Made by a program: the position numbers and the translations under genes. The notes under the pieces are model-generated. The model was given only the letters and a program-made list of their open reading frames with translations. It did no database searches and was not told where the DNA came from. Of a stretch of DNA of 24,034 bases, positions 1 through 7,841 are shown piece after piece. Numbering within the stretch: the stretch's first letter is position 1; each line of letters begins with the position of its first letter. Source of the stretch: an uncultured Prevotella sp. Lineage in GTDB: Bacteria > Bacteroidota > Bacteroidia > Bacteroidales > Bacteroidaceae. Location: assembly GCA_905234355.1 (NCBI GenBank), contig CAJOHP010000006.1, forward strand, positions 1-24,034, given 5' to 3'.

Positions 1-975
1 GGCATCATGGCCAACTCGCTCTATCGTGCCGACTTCATCATGATGAACATGAAGATGCAGTGCAACGTCATCAGCGAGGCTTACGCCCACGGCGTGAAGA
101 AGCTGCTCTTCCTCGGCTCTACATGCATCTACCCAAAGGATGCACCGCAGCCCATGCGCGAGGACTGCCTGCTCACATCGCCGCTGGAATACACCAACGA
201 GGAGTATGCCATTGCCAAGATAGCAGGACTGAAGATGTGTGAGGCCTACAACCTGCAGTATGGCACCAACTACGTGGCCGTGATGCCCACCAACCTCTAT
301 GGACCCAACGACAACTTCCACCTGGAGAACTCCCACGTGATGCCAGCCATGATGCGCAAGATATGCCTGGCCAAGCTCCTGCACGACGGCGACTGGCTGT
401 CCATAAGCCGCGACATGGACTGCCGGCCAGTCGAGGGCATCGACGGACGGGCAGGCCAGCGCGACATCGAGGAGGTGCTCGCCAAGTATGGCATATATAA
501 TAATAAGGTGGTGCTGTGGGGCACCGGCACGCCCATGCGCGAGTTTCTCTGGAGCGAGGATATGGCCGATGCCTCGGTGCATGTGCTGCTCAACGTAGAC
601 TTCAGCGACATCGTGGGCATAGAGAAGTACTCCAGCGTGCACTATGGCGCCGCTACCGACGGGGCCGTCGACCGCGACCACACGGCCGGACGCGGCGGAG
701 CCATACCTGCCCTGGGCGAGATACGCAACTGCCACATCAACGTGGGCACAGGAAAGGAAGTCACCATACGACAGCTGTCTGAACTCATTGCCAAGACAGT
801 GGGCTTTCAAGGCACCATAGCGTTTGATGCCGACAAGCCAGACGGCACGCTACGCAAGCTCACCGACGTGAGCAAGCTGCACAGCCTGGGGTGGACACAC
901 AAGGTGGAGATAGACGAGGGCGTGGACCGACTCTTCCGCTGGTACAGGCAAAGCCTGACGACGGGGAGTTACTAA
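1..975 (+). CDS. fcl: GDP-L-fucose synthase, 3' part of gene
   Basis: NADPH-dependent epimerase/reductase of the short-chain dehydrogenase superfamily. It converts GDP-4-keto-6-deoxy-mannose to GDP-L-fucose in the cytoplasm for capsule and surface-glycan fucosylation. The window opens inside the gene: the frame is open from base 1 (Gly-Ile-Met-Ala-Asn), which matches the conserved G-G-I-M-A-N segment about 75 residues into the family, so the ATG at 7 is not the start. The dinucleotide-binding N-terminus is outside the window. Visible landmarks are GSTCIYP, the catalytic YAIAK (Tyr-xxx-Lys), PTNLYGPNDNF and REFLWSEDMA. Two inserts, around SRDMDCRPVEGIDG and the DFSDIVGIEKY to RGGAIPALGE stretch, make it longer than the enterobacterial enzyme; similar inserts occur in Bacteroidales homologues. 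It stops at TAA 973-975. The next gene has its own promoter. Confidence 0.93.
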   Translation, partial: GIMANSLYRADFIMMNMKMQCNVISEAYAHGVKKLLFLGSTCIYPKDAPQPMREDCLLTSPLEYTNEEYAIAKIAGLKMCEAYNLQYGTNYVAVMPTNLYGPNDNFHLENSHVMPAMMRKICLAKLLHDGDWLSISRDMDCRPVEGIDGRAGQRDIEEVLAKYGIYNNKVVLWGTGTPMREFLWSEDMADASVHVLLNVDFSDIVGIEKYSSVHYGAATDGAVDRDHTAGRGGAIPALGEIRNCHINVGTGKEVTIRQLSELIAKTVGFQGTIAFDADKPDGTLRKLTDVSKLHSLGWTHKVEIDEGVDRLFRWYRQSLTTGSY

Positions 976-997
976 AAAAACAGAAAAAAACACGCTG

Positions 998-1032
998 TTT
1001 GCATACTGTTCGGATTTTATTGTGTACTTTTG
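998..1032 (+). promoter_or_regulatory. Bacteroidetes-type promoter for lpxA-miaA-PBP1A
   Basis: A -7 box TACTTTTG lies at 1025-1032 and a TTTG at 998-1001, with a 23-bp spacer, slightly longer than usual. Transcription would begin near 1039 and give a leader of about 35 nt before lpxA. A-rich sequence (1033-1055) follows the -7 box. Confidence 0.6.
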
Positions 1033-1072
1033 TAGCGCAAAAAAAAGAAAAGAGCAACTAATAGCACTGTAA

Positions 1073-1843
1073 ATGAACCAAATTCACCCGTTAGCAATCG
1101 TCGACCCCGAGGCACAGCTCGGCGACGGCAATGTGATAGGCCCGTTTTGCGTGATTGACCGCAATGTCGTCATCGGCGACAACAACACCCTGCTCAACAG
1201 CGTCACCCTGCACACCGGTGCACGCATAGGCTCGGGCAACGAGTTCTTCCCCGGAGCCAGCATCTCCACCAAGCCGCAAGACCTGAAGTTCAGGGGCGAA
1301 GAGACACTCTGCGAGATAGGCGACAACAACAGCATACGCGAAAACGTCACCATCAGCCGGGGCACCGCATCGAAAGGAAAGACCGTCGTGGGGTCGGGCA
1401 ACCTGCTCATGGAGAACATGCACGTGGCACACGACTGCGTCATAGGCAACGGCTGCATCATTGGCAACTCCACCAAGTTTGCCGGGGAAGTGGAGGTCGA
1501 CGACAATGCCATCATCTCGGCCACAGTCCTCTTCCATCAGTTCATCAGGATAGGCGGATACGTGATGATACAGGGCGGAAGCCGCACCAGCCAGGACATA
1601 CCACCATACATCATTGCCGGAAAGGAGCCCATACGATTCGCCGGCATCAACCTCATCGGACTGAGACGCCGCGGATTCTCCAACGAGACCATCGAGATGA
1701 TACACGACACCTACCGCACCATCTATGCCAAGGGCATAATCAAGGACGGCATCACTGAGGCACGGGCCAAATATCCCGACTCGAAGGAGGTGGAGTACAT
1801 CTGCTCTTTCATCGAGTCGTCGAAGAGGGGCATCATCAGATAA
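1073..1843 (+). CDS. lpxA: Acyl-ACP--UDP-N-acetylglucosamine O-acyltransferase (LpxA)
   Basis: First committed enzyme of lipid A synthesis. It transfers a 3-hydroxyacyl chain from acyl carrier protein to the 3-OH of UDP-GlcNAc in the cytoplasm. The 256-residue length is normal for the family. The first ~185 residues are left-handed parallel beta-helix hexapeptide repeats (for example IGDNNTLLNSV, IGSGNEF, VIGNGCIIGN). The catalytic histidine is His120 in NMHVAHDCVIGN, equivalent to E. coli His125. The C-terminal helical part starts near GLRRRGFSNETI. The ATG at 1073 has an A-rich upstream region and aligns with the usual N-terminus. It is the first gene of a run with miaA (2-bp gap) and a PBP1A. 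No lpxC/fabZ or lpxD lies immediately upstream. Confidence 0.96.
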   Translation: MNQIHPLAIVDPEAQLGDGNVIGPFCVIDRNVVIGDNNTLLNSVTLHTGARIGSGNEFFPGASISTKPQDLKFRGEETLCEIGDNNSIRENVTISRGTASKGKTVVGSGNLLMENMHVAHDCVIGNGCIIGNSTKFAGEVEVDDNAIISATVLFHQFIRIGGYVMIQGGSRTSQDIPPYIIAGKEPIRFAGINLIGLRRRGFSNETIEMIHDTYRTIYAKGIIKDGITEARAKYPDSKEVEYICSFIESSKRGIIR

Positions 1844-1845
1844 GA

Positions 1846-2742
1846 ATGAAGACACTGGTCGTGATCACCGGGCCGACAGCCGTGGGAAAAACGGCACTCT
1901 GCCTCGACATTGCCCAGCACTTGGGCGTGCCGGTGATAAACGCCGACTCGCGGCAGATATACCGCGAGCTACAGATAGGCACTGCCGCACCCACCGAAGA
2001 GCAACTACGGCGGGTGCGGCACTACTTTGTAGGCACACAGTCCATAGCCGACTACTACAGCGCTTCGCTCTACGAGCAGCAGGTCATGCAACTGCTACCG
2101 CAACTCTTCGCCCAAAGCGACTACGCCCTGCTCTCTGGAGGAAGCATGATGTATATCGATGCCGTGTGCAACGGCATCGACGACATGCCTACCGTCGACG
2201 ACGAGACACGCCGCATCATAAAGCAGCGCCTCGCCGACGAAGGCCTGCCGGCCCTGTGCGAAGAGCTCAGGCGCATGGACCCCCAACACTATGCCATCGT
2301 GGACCGCAACAACCCCCGACGCGTGGTACACGCACTGGAGATATGCCACATGACAGGGCGCACCTACACCTCCTTCCGCACCAACAGCGTGAAGCAGCGT
2401 CCCTTCCGCATCGTCAGAATAGCCCTGCAGCGCGACAGGAAGCAGCTCTACGACCGCATCAACCAGCGCGTAGACCTGATGATGGCGCAGGGACTGCTCG
2501 ACGAGGCCAGGCGACTGATGCCATACCGACAGCAGAACGCGCTCAACACCGTGGGATATAAGGAGATATTTGACTACATCGACGGACGGTGGAGCCTCAA
2601 CGAGGCAGTAGAGCGCATCAAGGGCAACACACGCCGCTATGCACGGAAGCAGCTCACGTGGTTCAAGCGTGACAGCCAGACACACTGGTTTGCACCAGAA
2701 GAAAAAGAAGAAATCATCAACTACATACATCACTATGAATAA
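1846..2742 (+). CDS. miaA: tRNA dimethylallyltransferase (MiaA)
   Basis: Transfers a dimethylallyl group to N6 of A37 in tRNAs that read UNN codons, the first step of ms2i6A formation. The protein has 298 residues, normal for the family. The P-loop GPTAVGKT is at residues 9-16. Further family signatures follow: INADSRQIYREL with the substrate-binding Asp, GGSMMYIDAVCNGIDDMP, the NNPRRVVHALEI segment, and a C-terminal RYARKQLTWFKRD (here NTRRYARKQLTWFKRD). The ATG lies 2 bp after the lpxA stop, which indicates one transcript. Its 3' end overlaps the start of the PBP1A gene by 8 bp. Confidence 0.96.
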   Translation: MKTLVVITGPTAVGKTALCLDIAQHLGVPVINADSRQIYRELQIGTAAPTEEQLRRVRHYFVGTQSIADYYSASLYEQQVMQLLPQLFAQSDYALLSGGSMMYIDAVCNGIDDMPTVDDETRRIIKQRLADEGLPALCEELRRMDPQHYAIVDRNNPRRVVHALEICHMTGRTYTSFRTNSVKQRPFRIVRIALQRDRKQLYDRINQRVDLMMAQGLLDEARRLMPYRQQNALNTVGYKEIFDYIDGRWSLNEAVERIKGNTRRYARKQLTWFKRDSQTHWFAPEEKEEIINYIHHYE

Positions 2743-5188
2743 GCTGACCGACATGATAAAGACCATCGGCCGCCTGCTGGCGAGCCTCTGCAAGACGATG
2801 CTCAGAGCCTATCTATGGCTCTTCCGCGGGCGTCCCTGGTACGTGAAGATACTATCGGCCATACTGTCGCTCATCGTCGCCTTGCTGCTCTACCTCGGAG
2901 CCGTCGATATCAATCTCTTCGGACTCTTCGGACGGTCGCCATCCATGCACACCATACTCAACAAGCGACCTGCCCAGGCATCGGAGATATTCAGCGCCGA
3001 CAGCGTGTTGATAGGCAAGTTCTTCAGCGAAAACCGCACACCGGTCGAGTATGACGAGGTCAACCCCGTCTTCTGGCAGGCACTCATCGACACCGAGGAC
3101 GAGCGCTTCTTCCATCACTTCGGAGTAGACTTCCAGGCGTTCTTCGCTGCAATCAAGGACTACGTCGTGCACCACGATGCACGCGGAGCATCGACCATCA
3201 CACAGCAGCTGGCCAAGAACCTCTTCCGCGTGCGCACCGAATACTCCACCGGACTGCTCGGCAACGTGCCCGGACTGAAGATGCTCATCATGAAGAGCAA
3301 GGAGTGGATCACGGCCGTCAAACTCGAAGCACATTTCACCAAGCAGGAGATACTCACGATGTATGCCAACACCGTGGACTTCGGCTCCAACTCCTTCGGC
3401 ATCAAGACGGCCTGCAAGACCTACTTCGGCATCACACCCGCACAGCTCACTGCCGACCAGGCTGCCATACTCGTGGGCATGCTCAAGGCCACCACCACCT
3501 ACAACCCAAGGCTGCACCCGGAAAACAGCATGCGACGACGCAACATCGTGCTCGACAATATGTATCAGCACGGCCATCTGGACAAGACGGCGCTCGACTC
3601 GCTCTGTGCCAAGGAGATAGACCTGGACTACAGCGTGGAAAACGTCTACGACGGTCAGGCCACCTACTTCCGGGAGGCACTGGCCAACCATCTGCGCGAC
3701 TGGTGCCACGACAACGGCTACGACCTCTATACCGACGGCCTGCGCATACACACCACCGTCGACACACGCATGCAGCGCTACGCCGAAGAGGCAGCACGCC
3801 AGCAGATGGAGCACCTGCAGACTCTCTTCAACCAGCACTGGGCGGGCATGAACCCATGGCAGGACGAGCACTACAGAGAGATAGAAGGATTCATAGAGGG
3901 CATTGCACAACGGCTGCCCATCTATAAGTACCTCAAGAAGCGATTCCCAGAGCAGCCAGACTCCATCGACCACTACCTCAACCTGCCACACCCCGTCAAG
4001 CTCTTCAGCTACGACGGAACGATAGAACGCGAGATGTCTACACTCGACTCCATACGCTACATGGTGCACTACATGCACTGTGGATTTGTGGCCATGGAGC
4101 CCAACACCGGACAGGTGAAGGCTTGGGTGGGCGACATCGACTTCGACACGTGGAAGTATGACAAGGTCACAGCACAGCGACAGCCTGGCTCCACATTCAA
4201 GCTGTTTGTCTATACCGAGGCCTTCAATCAGGGCGTCACACCATGCGACCACCGCGTAGACTCCTACGTGGCCGTCAAGTCGTGGGATGCAAGAAAGAGG
4301 AAGGAGGTCGTATGGGCACCGTCGAATGCCAACGGCTATTTCACCGGCGCCAACATGACACTCAAACGCGCCTTTGCACAGAGCGTGAACAGCATTGCCG
4401 TGAAGCTCGGACAGGAGATGGGCATAGGCAAGGTGGCCGCCACGGCTCACGCCATGGGCATCAAGAGCAAGCTCGACGAGACACCATCCCTCGCCCTCGG
4501 GTCGAGCGACGTGTCGCTGCTCGAGCTGGTCAACGCCTACACCACCGTGGCCAACGACGGCAAGGCGCACGACCCCGTGCTGGTCACGGCCATCTACGAC
4601 CGCGACGGCAACCTCATCTACACCGCGCCTACCGAGCAGCGACAGGCCATCCCCTACAAGTCGGCATTCCTCATGCAGCAGATGCTCATGGGAGGCATGC
4701 GCGAGCCGGGGGGCACAAGCATGAGCCTCTGGCGATATGTCAGACCTTTCACCGACACCGACTTCGGCGGAAAGACCGGCACGTCAAACAACCACAGCGA
4801 CGCATGGTTCGTGGGCGTCAGCCCCAAGCTCGTCTGCGGGGCATGGGTCGGTGGTGAATACCGGGCCATACACTTCCGTACAGGACGATTAGGACAGGGA
4901 TCGCGCACGGCACTGCCCATCTGTGGAGGTTTTCTCGAGCGCGTACTCGCCGACAAGCGTTTCTCACGCTACCGTGGCAAGTTTGCACCTGCCCACGACG
5001 AGGACCTGCGCGACTTCATGTTCAACTGCAGCAGTGGCTACTACGTGCAGCCCAACGACAGCCTGGCCGACGAAGAGGCGGCTGAAGAGGGCGTAGCCTA
5101 TGACGACGACACCGCCCCCCAGTCATCCGACGCGCCGCAGGAGCCCATCGGCGAGGACATCCCCGTGGTAAACACCAAGACGGAATAG
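2735..5188 (+). CDS. Class A penicillin-binding protein (PBP1A type)
   Basis: Bifunctional inner-membrane peptidoglycan synthase of 817 residues with GT51 glycan polymerase and transpeptidase domains. One transmembrane helix lies near residues 36-57 (ILSAILSLIVALLLYLGAV). Glycosyltransferase motifs: EDERFFHHFGVD with catalytic Glu121, GASTITQQLAKNLF, and KEWITAVKLEAHFTKQEIL. Transpeptidase motifs: STFK with nucleophile Ser486, SVN at 550-552, and KTGT starting at Lys680. A charged insert of ~100 residues separates the two parts, and the tail is acidic (DDDTAPQSSD region). The frame is open further upstream to 2639, but that extension is miaA sequence in another frame. The ATG at 2735 encodes MNKLTDMIK and overlaps the miaA stop in ATGAATAA, suggesting translational coupling. 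It could be named mrcA or ponA; class A is certain, the paralogue is not. Confidence 0.94.
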   Translation: MNKLTDMIKTIGRLLASLCKTMLRAYLWLFRGRPWYVKILSAILSLIVALLLYLGAVDINLFGLFGRSPSMHTILNKRPAQASEIFSADSVLIGKFFSENRTPVEYDEVNPVFWQALIDTEDERFFHHFGVDFQAFFAAIKDYVVHHDARGASTITQQLAKNLFRVRTEYSTGLLGNVPGLKMLIMKSKEWITAVKLEAHFTKQEILTMYANTVDFGSNSFGIKTACKTYFGITPAQLTADQAAILVGMLKATTTYNPRLHPENSMRRRNIVLDNMYQHGHLDKTALDSLCAKEIDLDYSVENVYDGQATYFREALANHLRDWCHDNGYDLYTDGLRIHTTVDTRMQRYAEEAARQQMEHLQTLFNQHWAGMNPWQDEHYREIEGFIEGIAQRLPIYKYLKKRFPEQPDSIDHYLNLPHPVKLFSYDGTIEREMSTLDSIRYMVHYMHCGFVAMEPNTGQVKAWVGDIDFDTWKYDKVTAQRQPGSTFKLFVYTEAFNQGVTPCDHRVDSYVAVKSWDARKRKEVVWAPSNANGYFTGANMTLKRAFAQSVNSIAVKLGQEMGIGKVAATAHAMGIKSKLDETPSLALGSSDVSLLELVNAYTTVANDGKAHDPVLVTAIYDRDGNLIYTAPTEQRQAIPYKSAFLMQQMLMGGMREPGGTSMSLWRYVRPFTDTDFGGKTGTSNNHSDAWFVGVSPKLVCGAWVGGEYRAIHFRTGRLGQGSRTALPICGGFLERVLADKRFSRYRGKFAPAHDEDLRDFMFNCSSGYYVQPNDSLADEEAAEEGVAYDDDTAPQSSDAPQEPIGEDIPVVNTKTE

Positions 5189-5191
5189 CCC

Positions 5192-5266
5192 CACAGTGGT
5201 CAGCGGTTTTGCCGCTGACACCCGCACCACACAGTGGTCAGCGGTTTTGCCGCTGACACCCGCACC
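5192..5266. repeat. Two tandem 37-bp repeats, each with a hairpin
   Basis: Two identical 37-bp copies lie at 5192-5228 and 5230-5266, separated by one base (period 38). Each contains a perfect 8-bp inverted repeat, GTCAGCGG / CCGCTGAC, around a TTTTG loop (5199-5219 and 5237-5257). They fill almost the whole gap between the PBP1A stop and the helicase start. No T-tract follows either hairpin, so a plain Rho-independent terminator is unlikely. A REP-like intergenic element or an mRNA-stabilising or processing structure is possible. Confidence 0.85.
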
Positions 5267-5272
5267 GCAACA

Positions 5273-7009
5273 ATGGAAGAACAACAGTTAGACCTTGACA
5301 ACAAGGAGTGGCAAGACGCCCTGCAGCTGGTTGATTTCACGCGCCGCTCGCTGTTCCTCACAGGAAAGGCAGGCACAGGCAAATCCACCTTCCTGCGCTA
5401 TGTCGCGGCTCACACGAAGAAGAAGCACGTCGTGCTTGCACCCACTGGCATAGCGGCCATCAATGCGGGGGGCGCCACGCTCCACAGCTTCTTCCGTCTG
5501 CCCTTCCACCCCCTTCTGCCCAACGACACACGCTACGACCGCCGGCACATACGCGAGACCCTGAAGTACAGCAGCGAGCACCGCAAGCTGCTGCGGGAGA
5601 CAGAGCTCATCATAATAGATGAGATCTCGATGGTCAGAGCCGACATCATCGACTTCATCGACAAGGTGCTGCGCATCTTCACCCGCAATCCCGAGCCCTT
5701 CGGAGGCAAGCAGATGCTGCTCGTGGGCGACATCTTCCAGCTTGAGCCCGTACTGCGCGAGGACGAGCGACAGTTGCTCAGTCCTTTCTATGCCTCGCCC
5801 TACTTCTTCAACGCCAAGGTGTGGCAGCAGCTCAGACTTGTCTCGATAGAACTGCGGAAAGTCTACCGGCAGACCGACGACCGCTTCATCCTCATGCTCG
5901 ACCGCATCCGCCAGAACCAGGCCACCATGCAAGACCTCGCCGAACTGAACAAAAGGGTAGTGCCCAACAACAGCCCAGCACAGGGGGAAACCAACGGGGA
6001 GGGACTGACCATCACGCTGGCTACACGTCGCGACACCGTAGACCACATCAACGAGAGCCGGCTGGAGCAGATAGAGGGCATGCCCACCGTGTTTCACGGC
6101 CTCATACAGGGCGACTTCCCCGAGGCGTCACTGCCTACGCCCATGCAGCTCACGCTGAAACTGGGTGCACAGGTCATCTTCATCAAGAACGACAAGGAGA
6201 AGCGGTGGGTCAACGGCACACTCGGCACCATCGTCGCCATCGATGAGGAGGAGGGCACCGTGAGCGTGACGGACGAAGAGGGGCATGAGCACTATGTAGA
6301 GGCAGAGATATGGGAGAACATGCGCTACACCTTCAACGAGAAAGAGCAGAAGATAGAAGAGCAGCTGCTGGGCACCTACACACAGCTGCCCCTGCGCCTG
6401 GCCTGGGCTATCACCGTGCACAAGAGCCAGGGACTCACCTTCAGCCGTGTGCGACTGGACTTCTCCGGAGGAGCCTTTGCCGCCGGACAGACCTATGTGG
6501 GCCTGTCGCGATGCAGGTCGCTGCAGGGCATCACGCTCTGCGCTCCCATCCGCCAGACCGACATCTTCGTCAGGGCTGAGGCCGTGCAGTTTGCCCGCCG
6601 CTACAACGACCAGCAGCTCATCAGCCAAGCCATGCAGGAGGGCAAGGCCGACCGGCTCTACCGCGACGCCGTACACGCCTTCGACCGCGGCGACTTCGCT
6701 GCCTTCCTCGATGCGTTCTTCCTCGCCATACACAGCCGCTACGACATAGAGAAGCCTCTGCAGCGACGGTTCATCCGGCACAAGCTCGGCATCATCAACA
6801 GGCAGCGCGAAGAGATAGCACAGCTGAAGGCTGAGAAGAAAGAGCGCGACCGGATGCTGAAGAGCCTGGCCGCCGAATACACCCTGCTGGGCAAGGAGTG
6901 TGAGCACGAGCACATGACCGATGCGGCGATACGCAACTACGAAAAGGCGCTGCAGCTATGGCCCGATGCCGCCGACGCACGGCGACGGCTGAAGAAGCTG
7001 CGCAAATAA
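5273..7009 (+). CDS. Pif1/RecD-like superfamily 1 helicase with C-terminal TPR-like tail
   Basis: ATP-dependent DNA helicase of 578 residues from the AAA_30/Pif1-RecD group, probably acting on stalled forks or structured DNA; the substrate is inferred from family. Walker A GKAGTGKST is at residues 31-39 and Walker B IIIDEIS has Asp116-Glu117. Further helicase motifs are LVGDIFQLEPV, WAITVHKSQGLTFSRV (a UvrD/RecD-C type motif) and QTYVGLSRCRSL. After the helicase core comes a charged predicted coiled coil (INRQREEIAQLKAEKKERDR) and a single TPR-like repeat (AAIRNYEKALQLWPDAADA), an arrangement found in Bacteroidetes members. The ATG at 5273 was chosen because a GTG at 5234 in the same frame would translate the hairpin repeat. 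It may be co-transcribed with PBP1A or start from its own promoter; none is clear. Confidence 0.9.
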   Translation: MEEQQLDLDNKEWQDALQLVDFTRRSLFLTGKAGTGKSTFLRYVAAHTKKKHVVLAPTGIAAINAGGATLHSFFRLPFHPLLPNDTRYDRRHIRETLKYSSEHRKLLRETELIIIDEISMVRADIIDFIDKVLRIFTRNPEPFGGKQMLLVGDIFQLEPVLREDERQLLSPFYASPYFFNAKVWQQLRLVSIELRKVYRQTDDRFILMLDRIRQNQATMQDLAELNKRVVPNNSPAQGETNGEGLTITLATRRDTVDHINESRLEQIEGMPTVFHGLIQGDFPEASLPTPMQLTLKLGAQVIFIKNDKEKRWVNGTLGTIVAIDEEEGTVSVTDEEGHEHYVEAEIWENMRYTFNEKEQKIEEQLLGTYTQLPLRLAWAITVHKSQGLTFSRVRLDFSGGAFAAGQTYVGLSRCRSLQGITLCAPIRQTDIFVRAEAVQFARRYNDQQLISQAMQEGKADRLYRDAVHAFDRGDFAAFLDAFFLAIHSRYDIEKPLQRRFIRHKLGIINRQREEIAQLKAEKKERDRMLKSLAAEYTLLGKECEHEHMTDAAIRNYEKALQLWPDAADARRRLKKLRK

Positions 7010-7046
7010 AAAAAACGGGCAGGCCTCATCACTGATGTGGCCTGCC
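7008..7046 (-). terminator. Rho-independent terminator of the uronate operon
   Basis: GGCAGGCC (7018-7025) pairs with GGCCTGCC (7039-7046). An inner CATC/GATG stem (7027-7030 / 7034-7037) extends the hairpin with one T-T mismatch. Read on the minus strand, the hairpin is followed by CCCG and a run of eight T (plus-strand A run 7008-7015). It can also form in the helicase mRNA, but without a U-tract in that direction. Confidence 0.85.
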
Positions 7047-7067
7047 TGCATGTGTGTGTCTTACGTC

Positions 7068-7817
7068 TTACCAGTTGTCGTCTTCATTGCCCACGACACC
7101 GTTCTTCACCGCTTCTTCCACTTTGTCGATGATGACATTGCTGTAGGCATGGGTCATGACGAGTGCCTTCGAACAGGTGCGCTTCTGAGCGTCCTTCTCT
7201 ACGAAGGGATAGTGACGGGCTATCTCCCACTGCTCGTCGAAGAGGTTGCGGTCGGTCTTGTCGTCCTGCATGCGCTTGTTGTCGCCATAGGGGTTGCGAC
7301 GCTGGTTGTCGTCGCGCAGTATGCCTCCTATCCATCCGGCACCCTGATTCTTCAGCACCTCATAGTTCTGCACCGTGAAGGTCACGCGGATGCGCCCCTC
7401 CTTGATGTCAATGCGTATGACGGGCGTGATGCTGATGCTGTACTCATTGATGGTGCCGGTGTGCTCGGCTATGTTGCGCAGCGTCGAGGAGATGATGATG
7501 GTGCCGCTCTCCTTGTCGTTGAGCGTGATGGCCTGATGGTCCTTGAAGGTGGCCGTAGCCCAGTAGTTGAGCATGATGTAGAGCTGCTCCTTGGTTTTGC
7601 CGGGACTCTCGATGACCTGCTGGTAGGTGATGGACTGGTTCTTGTCGAGCGTGATCTGCTGGCGCAGGTTGGCAGCGGCATCGAGCCACTTGTCGCCATA
7701 GCGCTGCTTGGCGTAAGCCTCCAGGTCCGATGTCTTCATCACCTGGGCAGAAACAGATAGTGCTGCTACTGCGAGCAGCACTACCGTGAAAGATTTACGG
7801 AGAATATTCATCGTCAT
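7068..7817 (-). CDS. Secreted DUF4468-like protein
   Basis: Protein of 249 residues with an N-terminal signal peptide (ILRKSFTVVLLAVAALSVSA, cleavage near SAQ) and no lipobox cysteine, so probably periplasmic. The central part resembles DUF4468, a Bacteroidetes domain with a predicted TBP-like fold: ITYQQVIESPGKTKEQLY, then KESGTIIISSTLRN, then alternating strands VIRIDIKEGRIRVTFTVQNYEV. Function is unknown. It is the last gene of the minus-strand run, 24 bp after the MFS transporter and ending at a terminator, so it is probably co-transcribed with kduI and the transporters, but nothing in the protein shows a role in uronate use. A second ATG six bases inside (7809-7811) is an equally plausible start. 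Confidence 0.75.
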   Translation of the reverse strand: MTMNILRKSFTVVLLAVAALSVSAQVMKTSDLEAYAKQRYGDKWLDAAANLRQQITLDKNQSITYQQVIESPGKTKEQLYIMLNYWATATFKDHQAITLNDKESGTIIISSTLRNIAEHTGTINEYSISITPVIRIDIKEGRIRVTFTVQNYEVLKNQGAGWIGGILRDDNQRRNPYGDNKRMQDDKTDRNLFDEQWEIARHYPFVEKDAQKRTCSKALVMTHAYSNVIIDKVEEAVKNGVVGNEDDNW

Positions 7818-7841
7818 TTTTTATAAACTGACCATTCTGTT

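Noticed and set aside
2852..4570. 572-codon open frame on the minus strand, opposite PBP1A
   Set aside because: Mirror of a clear PBP1A with all catalytic motifs; the antisense product has no family resemblance.
5234..5272. Upstream GTG start for the helicase
   Set aside because: It would translate the second hairpin repeat; the ATG at 5273 gives the natural N-terminus.
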